Assembly (NCBI RefSeq): GCF_016907355.1
Contig: NZ_JAFBBW010000001.1
Location: 434,001-498,000, forward strand
Reading direction: 5' to 3'
DNA from: Agromyces aurantiacus
GTDB taxonomy: Bacteria > Actinomycetota > Actinomycetes > Actinomycetales > Microbacteriaceae
Length of the DNA: 64,000 bases
The notes beneath the pieces were generated by a model, which saw only the letters and a list, made by a program, of their open reading frames with translations, did no database searches and had not been told where the DNA came from. Below, piece by piece: positions 15,987 to 23,893 of the stretch. Each line of letters begins with the position of its first letter. The first letter of the stretch is position 1. The translations under genes were made by a program, and so were the position numbers.

Positions 15987-16904
15987 GTGACCCCCGACGA
16001 TGCGCTCGACTGGCGCGCCCCGCACGAGACGCACGTCGTGTCGACGCTCGGCGTGCTGCGGCGCGGCCCGGGCGACCCGACGTTCGCGCTCGCGGCGGAT
16101 GGCGCGGTGTGGCGCACGACGCTGACCGACGAGGGCGCGGCGACCATGCGCGTCCTCCAGCGCGGGCCCGATCTCGTGCGGGTCGAGGCCTGGGGCCCGG
16201 GTGCCGGCGCGGCCGTCGCGCTCGCGCCGTCGATGCTGGGCGAACGCGACGACACCACCGGCTTCCGCACCGGCCTCGACGTGCTCGACGACGCGCATCG
16301 CCGCAACGCCGGATGGCGCGTGGCCCGCACGGCCCGCGTCATGGAGTCGCTCGTGCCCGCCATCCTCGAGCAGAAGGTCATCACGCTGCAGGCGCACGCG
16401 TCGTGGCGGCGGCTCGTGCAGAAGTTCGGCTCCGCAGCACCCGGCCCGGTGCCGCGACCCATGCGGGTGGTACCGTCGGCGGGCGGATGGCGCGCCATCC
16501 CGGTGTGGGAATGGCATCGCGCCGGCGTCGACCCGAAGCGCGCCGCCACGATCCAGCGCGTCGCCGCCTCCGCCGAACGCATCGAGGAGGCGGCCGAGTT
16601 CTCGCACGCCGACGCCGCCGCACGGCTGACGTACTTCCCGGGCATCGGCGCGTGGACCGCCGCCGAGGTGGCGCAGCGCGCGCTCGGCGATCCCGACGCG
16701 GTCTCGCTCGGCGACTACCACCTCGCGAACTACGTCGGTCACGCCCTGCACGGCCGTGACATGACCGACGACGAGATGCTCGACGCGCTCGCGCCCTGGG
16801 CCGGGCAGCGCTACCGCGTCATCCGCCTGCTCATGGCCGCGGGGCTCCGCGGCCGACCGCGCCGCGGCGCCCGCATGGCGTTCGTCGACCACACCGGGTA
16901 CTGA
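15987..16904 (+). CDS. AlkA-like DNA-3-methyladenine glycosylase (HhH-GPD)
   Basis: 305 residues, GTG start. The helix-hairpin-helix is at about 215-226 (YFPGIGAWTA) and the catalytic aspartate is Asp243 in SLGDYHL, the GPD part of the HhH-GPD motif. PAILEQKVI near residue 124 is the conserved helix before the HhH in AlkA/Ogg-type enzymes. Excises alkylated bases in base excision repair. The upstream region has a CACACT -10-like box and GGAGG almost touching the GTG, which suggests a very short leader. Followed 17 bp later by a GNAT gene. Confidence 0.88.
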   Translation: MTPDDALDWRAPHETHVVSTLGVLRRGPGDPTFALAADGAVWRTTLTDEGAATMRVLQRGPDLVRVEAWGPGAGAAVALAPSMLGERDDTTGFRTGLDVLDDAHRRNAGWRVARTARVMESLVPAILEQKVITLQAHASWRRLVQKFGSAAPGPVPRPMRVVPSAGGWRAIPVWEWHRAGVDPKRAATIQRVAASAERIEEAAEFSHADAAARLTYFPGIGAWTAAEVAQRALGDPDAVSLGDYHLANYVGHALHGRDMTDDEMLDALAPWAGQRYRVIRLLMAAGLRGRPRRGARMAFVDHTGY

Positions 16905-16921
16905 CCACGAAGGAGGAGCCG

Positions 16922-17404
16922 ATGGCGGGCGAGCCGGGAACCAACACCGTGAGGGACGCCGTGGCGGATGACGCGGGCACCGTCGGTCGCCTGCTGTACG
17001 ACTTCAACGTCGAGTTCGAGAGCCCGACGCCCGACGCCGAGACGTTCGCACGACGTTTCAGGCCCCTGCTCGACCGGCCAGACGTGATCGTCGCCCTCGC
17101 CGAAGGCGAGACCGGCGAGCCGACCGGGTTCGCGTACCTCACGCTTCGCCCGACCCCGTACTACGACGGACGGCTCGCCCAGCTCGAGGAGCTCTACGTC
17201 GTGCCCGGCCTGCGCGACCGGGGCATCGGCACGGCGCTGCTCACGCACGCGATCGACGGGGTCCGCGCGCGCGGCGCCCACGAGGTGCACATCAACGTCG
17301 ACGAGATCGACGCCGACACCCGCCGGTTCTACGAGCGCCACGGCTTCCGCAACATCGAGCCCGGAACGGACTACCGCATGCTCTGCTACATCCGCGAGCT
17401 CTGA
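16922..17404 (+). CDS. GNAT-family N-acetyltransferase
   Basis: 160 residues. The acetyl-CoA binding motif A is LEELYVVPGLRDRGIGTALL (residues about 88-107, with R-D-R-G-I-G-T-A pyrophosphate loop), followed by INVDEIDADTRRFYERHGF, the motif B helix. Substrate not predictable. GGAGG before the ATG; lies 17 bp after the glycosylase gene and is followed by a strong hairpin, so the two probably form one transcript. Confidence 0.9.
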   Translation: MAGEPGTNTVRDAVADDAGTVGRLLYDFNVEFESPTPDAETFARRFRPLLDRPDVIVALAEGETGEPTGFAYLTLRPTPYYDGRLAQLEELYVVPGLRDRGIGTALLTHAIDGVRARGAHEVHINVDEIDADTRRFYERHGFRNIEPGTDYRMLCYIREL

Positions 17405-17409
17405 ACGAC

Positions 17410-17432
17410 GGCCCGCGCGACCCGCGCGGGCC
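17410..17432 (+). terminator. Hairpin terminator after the GNAT gene
   Basis: GGCCCGCGCG and CGCGCGGGCC form a perfect 10-bp stem with a 3-base loop, 6 bases after the GNAT stop codon. No U-tract follows, as is common for actinobacterial terminators. Confidence 0.7.
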
Positions 17433-17452
17433 GCCCGAGTGACCTTCGGCCC
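17433..17452 (-). promoter_or_regulatory. Second copy of the 20-bp stress element
   Basis: Reverse-strand copy of GGGCCGAAGGTCACTCGGGC, identical over 20 bp to 8064-8083. It lies 75 bp before the universal stress protein start, directly after the preceding terminator, which is a promoter position. Confidence 0.6.
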
Positions 17453-17526
17453 ACCGCCCGATGCGCCCCTCCGCGAGGCTGGCATCACGGCCCCCGTCCG
17501 GGTGGCCGGACGAAGGGGTGATCGTG

Positions 17527-18363
17527 GTGTTCACGCAGATCGTGGTCGGGTGGGACGGATCTCCGAACGCCGAGGCGGCCCTGCGCTGGGCGCTCGCGCG
17601 CGGGGGCGACGCGACGATCGCGCTGATCCAGGTCGTCCCCGGCAGCAACGAGTCCAGCGAGTACCTGCGCGCGACCGGCGACCTCTCCGCGGCGCGCGTC
17701 GACCTCATGGACCGCGCGCAGCAGGCGCGCGCCGAGCACCCCGGGCGGACCATCACCACGCACACCCTCCACGGCCGGCCCGACAAGGAGCTCGGCGCCC
17801 ACCTCGACCACGACACGCTGGTCGTCGTCGGCACCACCGCGCACGGGCGCGAGACGGCCTGGACGCTCGGCGCGCGACTCGCGGGCCGTCGCGGACAGGG
17901 CAGCGTCGCGGTCATCCCGCCCGACTGGGATGCCACGAGGCGGTCCACGGTCGTCGTCGGTGTCGACGGGTCGGCCGAGTCGATGGCCGCCATCCGGGTC
18001 GGTTCCGAGGAGGCGCAGCGATCGGGGCAGTCGCTCGAGCTGGTGCACGCCTGGGTCGTGCCGACGAGCTGGAACTCGGCGTACGTCGAGTACCTCGGCG
18101 ACGTCGAGCTGATGGAGGAGATGCGCCGCGACGTCCTCGATGAGGCCATCGAGTACGCGCGATCCATCGGCGCCGAACCGACCGGACGCCTCGAGCGCGG
18201 CGGACCGGCGCCCGTGCTCGCCGAACTCAGCGAGCGTGCGAGCCTCGTGGTCGTCGGCAGCCACGCCACGGGCGGCATGGCGCGATTCCTGCTCGGATCG
18301 GTCAGCCACGACCTGCTGCTCACGGCCGCGGGTCCCGTCATCGTCGTCAGCGACGTCGAGTGA
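17527..18363 (+). CDS. Tandem-domain universal stress protein
   Basis: 278 residues with two Usp domains. Domain 1 (about 1-140) begins FTQIVVGWDGSPNAEAAL; domain 2 (about 143-278) begins STVVVGVDGSAESMAAI and ends with VVVGSHATGGMARFLLGSVS, the G-2x-G-9x-GS ATP-binding motif. In domain 1 the equivalent loop (VVVGTTAHGRETAWTLGA) is degenerate. Start chosen at GTG 17527 (a GTG at 17524 is equally possible), 8 bases after AAGGGG; the longer frame from 17461 would add an unrelated segment. First gene of a tight unit with a beta-CASP nuclease and a flavin-binding protein; carries the 20-bp stress element upstream. Confidence 0.9.
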   Translation: MFTQIVVGWDGSPNAEAALRWALARGGDATIALIQVVPGSNESSEYLRATGDLSAARVDLMDRAQQARAEHPGRTITTHTLHGRPDKELGAHLDHDTLVVVGTTAHGRETAWTLGARLAGRRGQGSVAVIPPDWDATRRSTVVVGVDGSAESMAAIRVGSEEAQRSGQSLELVHAWVVPTSWNSAYVEYLGDVELMEEMRRDVLDEAIEYARSIGAEPTGRLERGGPAPVLAELSERASLVVVGSHATGGMARFLLGSVSHDLLLTAAGPVIVVSDVE

Positions 18364-18367
18364 CGCC

Positions 18368-19804
18368 ATGAGCCAGGCGAGCCTCCGGTTCCTCGGCGCC
18401 GCCGACACGGTCACCGGATCGCGGTACCTCGTCGAGACCGGCGGGGGAGCGCGCGTGCTCGTGGACTGCGGGCTGTTCCAGGGCTACAAGGTGCTCCGCG
18501 AGCGCAACCGGCGCCCGTTCCCGGTCGCCCCCGAGACGATCGACGCCGTCGTCCTCTCGCACGCGCACCTCGACCACTCGGGATACCTTCCCGCCCTCGT
18601 GCGCGACGGCTTCGCGGGGCGCATCTGGGCGTCGCCCGGCACGATCGAGCTCTGCCGGATCATGCTCGAGGACAGCGCGTACTTGATGGAGGAGGAGGCC
18701 CGCCACGCGGCATCCCGCCACTGGTCGACCCACGCCCGACCCGAGCCGGTCTACACGTCCGATGACGTGCGGGCGACGCTCCCGCACTTCCGCGAGCTCG
18801 GCTTCGACGAGCATCGCGAGGTCGCGACGGGCGTCGACGTGCGGCTCACCCACGCCGGGCACATCCTCGGCGCGGCCCAGGTGCGGCTGCAGACGGACGG
18901 CGCGCAGCTGCATTTCACGGGCGACCTCGGCCGCGCGTCCGATCCGCTCATGCGCCCGCCCGAGCCGCTCGAACCGTGCGACCTGCTCGTGACGGAGTCG
19001 ACGTACGGCGACCGGCTGCACTCGGACGAGGACCCGGCCGACCGGCTCGGCGAGGTCATCCGCCGGGTCACCCACAAGGGCGGCGTGGTGCTCATCCCCG
19101 CGTTCGCGGTCGGCCGCACCGAGACCGTGCTGCTGCACCTGTCGCGGCTGCGCGACCGCGACCTGCTGCCCGATGTGCCGATCTACCTGAACAGCCCGAT
19201 GGCGGTGGACGTCGCCGAGATCTACGAGCGGTACCCCGAGGAGCACCGGCTCGACGCCGCCGAGCTCGAGCGGATGTACCGGCTCGCCACGCGCATCACC
19301 ACCGTCGACGACTCGAAGCTGCTCAACCTGCGCGGTGGGCCGATGGTGATCATCTCGGCGAGCGGCATGCTCACGGGCGGGCGGATCCTGCACCACCTGA
19401 CGGAGTACGGACCCGATCCCCGCAACGCCGTCGTGCTGACGGGTTTCCAGGCCGGCGGCACGCGCGGCGCCGCGCTCGCCTCGGGCGAGCGGATCCTGCG
19501 GATCTTCGGCGAGGACGTGCCGATCCGCGCCGAGGTCGTCGAGATCGGCAGCATGTCGGCGCACCCCGACGCCGACGAGCTCATGCGATGGCTCGGCGCC
19601 GCGCCATCCGCCCCCGCCGCGACCTACGTCACGCACGGCGAACCGCACGCCGCCGACGCCCTGCGCGCGCGCATCAAGCGCGAACTCGGCTGGGAGGTGC
19701 GCGTGCCCGACCAGTCCGAGCGCGTCCCGATCGGCGGGCGCGAGGACCCGCTCCTCGGCGCCGCCCCCGCCAGCGACCGAACCGGAACGAGGAGGACCCC
19801 ATGA
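18368..19804 (+). CDS. Beta-CASP metallo-beta-lactamase-fold RNase
   Basis: 478 residues. The zinc motif HxHxDH is at SHAHLDHSG (about residue 61-66); the beta-CASP insertion follows, with the later motifs FTGDLGR, FAVGRTE, SASGMLTGGRILHH and the final His in YVTHGEPHAA. This matches the CPSF-like RNA processing/exonuclease family (COG1236). ATG lies 4 bases after the stress-protein stop and its own stop overlaps the next gene (ATGA). Cytoplasmic RNA turnover during stress is a fair inference. Confidence 0.9.
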   Translation: MSQASLRFLGAADTVTGSRYLVETGGGARVLVDCGLFQGYKVLRERNRRPFPVAPETIDAVVLSHAHLDHSGYLPALVRDGFAGRIWASPGTIELCRIMLEDSAYLMEEEARHAASRHWSTHARPEPVYTSDDVRATLPHFRELGFDEHREVATGVDVRLTHAGHILGAAQVRLQTDGAQLHFTGDLGRASDPLMRPPEPLEPCDLLVTESTYGDRLHSDEDPADRLGEVIRRVTHKGGVVLIPAFAVGRTETVLLHLSRLRDRDLLPDVPIYLNSPMAVDVAEIYERYPEEHRLDAAELERMYRLATRITTVDDSKLLNLRGGPMVIISASGMLTGGRILHHLTEYGPDPRNAVVLTGFQAGGTRGAALASGERILRIFGEDVPIRAEVVEIGSMSAHPDADELMRWLGAAPSAPAATYVTHGEPHAADALRARIKRELGWEVRVPDQSERVPIGGREDPLLGAAPASDRTGTRRTP

Positions 19805-20235
19805 ACGGACAGGACGACGACCGCCCGCCGACACGCGAACTCAGCGAGGAGGAGTGCTGGCGCCTCATCGAGGCCGCGCCCTACGGCCGGATCGCGGCCG
19901 CGGCCGGCGGCGAGGTCGACATCTTCCCGGTGAACCACAAGGTCGACGTCGGCCCCGACGGGCATGCGATCGTGTTCCGGACCGCGCCCGGCACGAAGCT
20001 GCTCGAGCTCACCATCCACGCCAACGTCGCGTTCGAGGTCGACGGGCACGACGAGGGCGCCGCCTACAGCGTCGTCGCGAAGGGCCGGGCCCGGCAGCTC
20101 GAACGCGACAGCGAGATCGAGCGGGTCGCCGGCCTCGGCGTCACGCCGTGGGCGCCCGAGCCCAAGGACCGGTGGGTGCGCGTCGACGTGACCGAGGTGG
20201 GCGGCCGCTCGTTCCAGCGGAGGCAGCCGGAGTAG
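19801..20235 (+). CDS. Pyridoxamine 5'-phosphate oxidase-like flavin-binding protein
   Basis: 144 residues. Split-barrel FMN-binding fold: ELSEEECWRLIEAAPYGRIA at 14-33, FPVNHKVDVGPDGHAIVFRT at 43-62 and VAFEVDGHDE further on are the usual pattern of PNPOx-like proteins that bind FMN, F420 or haem. Real PNPOx activity is unlikely at this length. Last gene of the stress operon, overlapping the RNase gene by 4 bases; similar flavin-binding proteins belong to hypoxia (DosR-type) regulons in mycobacteria. Confidence 0.85.
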   Translation: MNGQDDDRPPTRELSEEECWRLIEAAPYGRIAAAAGGEVDIFPVNHKVDVGPDGHAIVFRTAPGTKLLELTIHANVAFEVDGHDEGAAYSVVAKGRARQLERDSEIERVAGLGVTPWAPEPKDRWVRVDVTEVGGRSFQRRQPE

Positions 20236-20242
20236 CCCGGCC

Positions 20243-20261
20243 GCGCAGCGCCCCGCTGCGC
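20243..20261. terminator. Hairpin between convergent genes
   Basis: GCGCAGCG pairs with CGCTGCGC around a 3-base loop, between the stop of the flavin-binding protein gene (20235) and the convergent PfkB kinase stop (20277). It can serve both strands. Confidence 0.6.
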
Positions 20262-20276
20262 TCGCGTCGACCGCGC

Positions 20277-21161
20277 CTACTCGACGGCCGTGACGAGGGC
20301 GTCGAGCGTCGCGTGCAGGTGCCGGGTGCCGAGCACGGATGCCGCCTGCCGGGCGCCGAGTTCGAGCGCTTCCTCGATCCCGGCCCCGTTAAGCGTGGCG
20401 TGGAGCACGCCCGACATGAACGCGTCGCCCGCGCCGTTCGTGTCGACGACCTCGACCGGGACGGCGTCGACGCGGTGCTCCGACGCGCCGCCGCCGTCGA
20501 GGGCGCTGAGCGCCACGGCGCCCTCGGCGCCGAGCGTGCACACGACGAGCCGGGCGCCCTCGTCGATGCAGTGGCGCATGAACGGCAGCGGGTCGCCGCC
20601 GATGCGGTCGGCGTTCATGAAGATCGCCTCGGCGGCGTCGATGAACGGCCGGTGGAACTCGGCCGTGCCGTCGTAGTCGTGGATGTCGGTCCACACCGGG
20701 CGCCCGCTCGCCCGCGCGTCGGGGATCATCCGCCGGGACCGTTCCGAGAGGTCGAGCACGATCGCGGCCGCGCCCTCCATCTCGGCCTCGAGGCGCGCGT
20801 CGTCGCTCGACGGCGCGTCGTCGGGGGTCGACAGGTAGAGCGAGACGCGCTCTCCGTGCGGGGTCATGAGGTTGAGGTGCCGCTCGGTGCGTGCGCCGTC
20901 GACGACGTGGAGCGCGAGGCCGGGAACCCGCTCGAGGATGCCGCGCAGGCGTTCGCCGTCGGCATCCGGGCCCATCAGCGTGAACAGCTCGACCTCGCGC
21001 CCGAGCGCGGCGAGCCCGAGCGCCTTGCCGGCGGACGTGCCCCCGACGGTCTCGTAGTCGCCGAGCGCGAACTGCATGTGGGGCACGGGGTCGGGCAGGT
21101 GCTCGAGCAGCACGATCCGGTTCCATGACGCCGGCCCCGAGATGACCACCTTGCCGCTCAC
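20277..21161 (-). CDS. PfkB-family carbohydrate kinase
   Basis: 294 residues. The PfkB signature 2 is VEVVDTNGAGDAFMSGVL (about 242-259), with the catalytic Asp in GAGD, and the N-terminal GG motif is GDYETVGGTSAGKALGLAALG. Phosphorylates a sugar with ATP; ribokinase-like fold. Located after the LacI regulator on the same strand, 69 bp apart, at the left border of the mannan locus. Mannose or a related hexose is a plausible substrate from context only. Confidence 0.85.
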   Translation of the reverse strand: MSGKVVISGPASWNRIVLLEHLPDPVPHMQFALGDYETVGGTSAGKALGLAALGREVELFTLMGPDADGERLRGILERVPGLALHVVDGARTERHLNLMTPHGERVSLYLSTPDDAPSSDDARLEAEMEGAAAIVLDLSERSRRMIPDARASGRPVWTDIHDYDGTAEFHRPFIDAAEAIFMNADRIGGDPLPFMRHCIDEGARLVVCTLGAEGAVALSALDGGGASEHRVDAVPVEVVDTNGAGDAFMSGVLHATLNGAGIEEALELGARQAASVLGTRHLHATLDALVTAVE

Positions 21162-21230
21162 ACCGTCTCCTCATCCGCCGCGTGCGTCACGGCAGGTTCC
21201 ATCCTGCACCGGATGGCGCGGCCGCGCGCC

Positions 21231-22256
21231 CTACCCGTGGGAGGGCTCGGCGGGCGGGCGCTCGCCGCTCCCGCGTTCGACGAGCCAGGTCGGCAGCTCG
21301 ACCTGCCGCGTGAACCCGGTCGGCTCCTCGATGCGCTCGAGCGCGAGCCGCGCCGCGTCGCGGCCGAGCTCGACGGGGTCGTACGAGATCACGCTGATGC
21401 CCATGACGTCGGCCGTGTCGAAGTCGTCGAAGCCGATGAGGGCCATCGCGTCGGCGTCGCCGTGCGCCGTGAGCGCCCGGAGCGCCCCGATCGTCATGCG
21501 GTTGTTGCCCGTGATGAGCGCCGTGGGCGCGTCGTCGCCCGAGATCAACTCGAGCACGGTCTGCTCGGGCGCGACGGTGCGGTCGTCGACGAGGCGCTCC
21601 CAGCGCGCGGTGTCGTGGACGCCGGCCTCGGCCATCGCCGCGCGGTACCCGGCGACGCGCTCGCCCTGGGTGTACACGGCCGCCGGGTTGCAGGCGTAGC
21701 CGATGCGGCGGTGGCCGAGCTCGAGCAGGCGGCGGGTCGCCTCGTACGCGCCGCGACGGTTCTCGAGCACGAGCGCGTCGGCGACGAGGTTGCGCGCGGG
21801 ACGGTCGATCGCGATGACGGGCGTGCCGAGGTGGCGCTCGCCCTCGAGGTAGGACTGGTCGTCGGCGACGGGGATCAGCAGCAGGGCGCCGACCCGCTGC
21901 GCGAGCAGCGCGTCGACCACGCGTTCCTCGCCGTCGGGGGTGTCGTCGGTGGTCGCGACGAGCAGGGCGTAGCCGTTGGCGGCGAGTTCCTGCTCGATCC
22001 CCGCGGCGACCTTGTAGTAGAACGGGTTGCCGAACTCGCCCATGACGAACCCGATCGTGTTCGTCGCGCCGCCACGGCGGAGGCTGCGCGCGAGCGAGTT
22101 GGGCCGGAACCGCAGGCGCTTCGCGGCGGCGAGCACGCGCTCGACGGTCTCGGGCGCGACGACCTCGCGGTTGGAGAAGACGCGCGAGACGGTCTTGGCG
22201 CTGACGCCGGCGAGTCGTGCGACGTCGTCGAGCGTCGCCCGCTGCTGCACGGTCAT
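21231..22256 (-). CDS. LacI-family transcriptional regulator of the mannan locus
   Basis: 341 residues. N-terminal LacI HTH at 7-30: TLDDVARLAGVSAKTVSRVF with the following hinge helix RPNSLARSLRRG; the rest is a periplasmic-binding-protein-like sensor domain (VMGEFGNPFYYKVAAG, LIGFDDFDTADVMGISVI). Expected to repress the divergent importer and glycosidase genes and release on binding a sugar. The 289-bp spacer to the importer has symmetric and repeated sites that may be its operators. Confidence 0.92.
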   Translation of the reverse strand: MTVQQRATLDDVARLAGVSAKTVSRVFSNREVVAPETVERVLAAAKRLRFRPNSLARSLRRGGATNTIGFVMGEFGNPFYYKVAAGIEQELAANGYALLVATTDDTPDGEERVVDALLAQRVGALLLIPVADDQSYLEGERHLGTPVIAIDRPARNLVADALVLENRRGAYEATRRLLELGHRRIGYACNPAAVYTQGERVAGYRAAMAEAGVHDTARWERLVDDRTVAPEQTVLELISGDDAPTALITGNNRMTIGALRALTAHGDADAMALIGFDDFDTADVMGISVISYDPVELGRDAARLALERIEEPTGFTRQVELPTWLVERGSGERPPAEPSHG

Positions 22257-22304
22257 CCGGGCCCCTTCGTCTCGAATGGGGTCAGCTTAGCAATCGGCGC
22301 GACC

Positions 22305-22336
22305 AATGTCCATCGAACGACATTCTTGGGACATTC
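22305..22336. promoter_or_regulatory. Three GACATT half-sites in the mannan-locus promoter
   Basis: GACATTC is directly repeated at 22319-22325 and 22330-22336, 11 bp apart (one helical turn), and the inverse AATGTC is at 22305-22310. The AATGT/ACATT pair forms an inverted repeat. This AT-richer cluster lies between the LacI gene and the importer and may bind LacI or an activator. Confidence 0.4.
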
Positions 22337-22379
22337 ATGAGGCGTTCCGCTCTGATATTGGCGAGAGAAATGCTGGTCA

Positions 22380-22389
22380 AACCATGGTT
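22380..22389. promoter_or_regulatory. Palindrome AACCATGGTT, candidate LacI operator
   Basis: A perfect 10-bp palindrome inside TCAAACCATGGTTATAC. It overlaps a TTATAC -10-like box oriented to the importer genes, the usual place for a LacI-type operator. Sequence and place only. Confidence 0.45.
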
Positions 22390-22545
22390 ATACAGTCTGT
22401 GAACCGATTGGACAGCCGAGGACAGCGTTGACATCAGCCCCTTGCAGAGCCCGCGACCGACCCCTACTCTGGGCACCGCACGCCCCCCGCCCGGCACGGC
22501 GGGAGAGGCCCCAGTTCAAGGGTGAACCTGACAAGGAGCAAGCAC

Positions 22546-23859
22546 ATGGCAAAGAAGGCATCGGCGGGGATCGCACTCCTCGCCCTGGCGGGGCTCGCGC
22601 TCAGCGGATGCTCGGCCCGCGGCGCCGACGCGGCGGACAACACGATCGACGGCGAGGTGAAGGGCGACCTCAAGGTCATCACGTGGCGCACCGACCTCGT
22701 CGAGGACGGCACGTTCGACGACTACGTGGCCGAGTTCGAGAAGCTCTACCCCGACGTGAAGGTCTCGGTCGAGGGCATCACCGACTACGAGGGCGAGATG
22801 AAGACCCGCCTGAGCTCGACCAACTACGGCGACGTCATCGGCATCCCCACGATGCAGCCCAGCCAGTTCGAGCAGTTCCTCGAACCGCTCGGCGAGAAGT
22901 CGGACTTCGAGGACACCTACCGGTTCCTGAACACCCACTCCTACGAGGGCACCCAGTACGGCCTCGCCGTCGGCGGCAACGCGAACGGCGTGCTCTACAA
23001 CACGCGGGTCTTCGAGGAGGCCGGCGTGACCGAGCTGCCGACGACCGAGGCGGAGTTCCTCGACGCGCTGCAGGCCATCAAGGACGAGACCGACGCCATC
23101 CCGCTCTACACGAACTACAAGGAAGGCTGGCCGCTCACGCAGGCCTTCAGCAACCTCGGCTCGGTCACGAACGACCCCGACGCCGGCATCCACATGGCCA
23201 AGGACCCGGCGCCGTGGACCAAGGGCACCGACGTCTACGCCATCGACTCGCTGCTCTACGACGCGGTCGCCGCAGGCCTGACCGAGGAGGACCCGCTCAC
23301 GACCAACTGGGAGCAGTCGAAGGTCGACATCGCGACCGGCAAGATCGGCGCGATGACGCTCGGATCGTGGGCCATCTCGCAGATGCAGGCCGCCGCCGAG
23401 GAGAACGGCGCATCGGCCGATGACATCGGCTACATGGCGTTCCCGGCGGAGGCCGACGGCACCCAGTACGCGGTCATCGGCGGCGACTACAACCTCGGCA
23501 TCAGCAAGCACTCGAAGTCGAAGGCCGCGGCATGGGCGTGGATCCAGTGGTTCCTCCAGGACTCGGGTTTCACGCAGGACCAGGGCATGATCTCGACGGT
23601 CGCCGCCGAGGAGCTTCCCGCGAACCTCGCCGGGTTCGACGAGGCCGGCGTCGAGCTCATGGAGACCAACCCCGCGCCCGCCGGCGAGGAGAGCCTGCTC
23701 AGCGACGTCTCGAACGACTCGCAGATCGACCTCTGGGGCCCGATCTACCGCCAGAAGCTCGTCGACATCGCGCGCGGCGCCGCCGACGGCGACAAGGAGA
23801 GCTACTTCGCCGAGCTCAACGAGCGCTGGGGCGCCTCGGTCGAGAAGCTCGCGCAGTAG
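22546..23859 (+). CDS. ABC transporter sugar-binding lipoprotein
   Basis: 437 residues. ATG 22546 has AAGGAG 7-8 bases upstream; an in-frame ATG at 22522 lacks this. Signal peptide with lipobox LALSG-C at about residues 20-24; mature protein is a cluster B/CUT1 extracellular solute-binding protein, with VITWRTDLVEDGTFDDYVAEF (start), AVGGNANGVLYNTRVFEEAG and KIGAMTLGSWA. Binds mono- or oligosaccharides outside the membrane for the two permeases that follow. First gene of the importer and glycosidase operon; mannan oligosaccharides are the likely ligand from context. Confidence 0.92.
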   Translation: MAKKASAGIALLALAGLALSGCSARGADAADNTIDGEVKGDLKVITWRTDLVEDGTFDDYVAEFEKLYPDVKVSVEGITDYEGEMKTRLSSTNYGDVIGIPTMQPSQFEQFLEPLGEKSDFEDTYRFLNTHSYEGTQYGLAVGGNANGVLYNTRVFEEAGVTELPTTEAEFLDALQAIKDETDAIPLYTNYKEGWPLTQAFSNLGSVTNDPDAGIHMAKDPAPWTKGTDVYAIDSLLYDAVAAGLTEEDPLTTNWEQSKVDIATGKIGAMTLGSWAISQMQAAAEENGASADDIGYMAFPAEADGTQYAVIGGDYNLGISKHSKSKAAAWAWIQWFLQDSGFTQDQGMISTVAAEELPANLAGFDEAGVELMETNPAPAGEESLLSDVSNDSQIDLWGPIYRQKLVDIARGAADGDKESYFAELNERWGASVEKLAQ

Positions 23860-23893
23860 GCGACGTCCGACCAGGACGACGAAAGGCACCATC

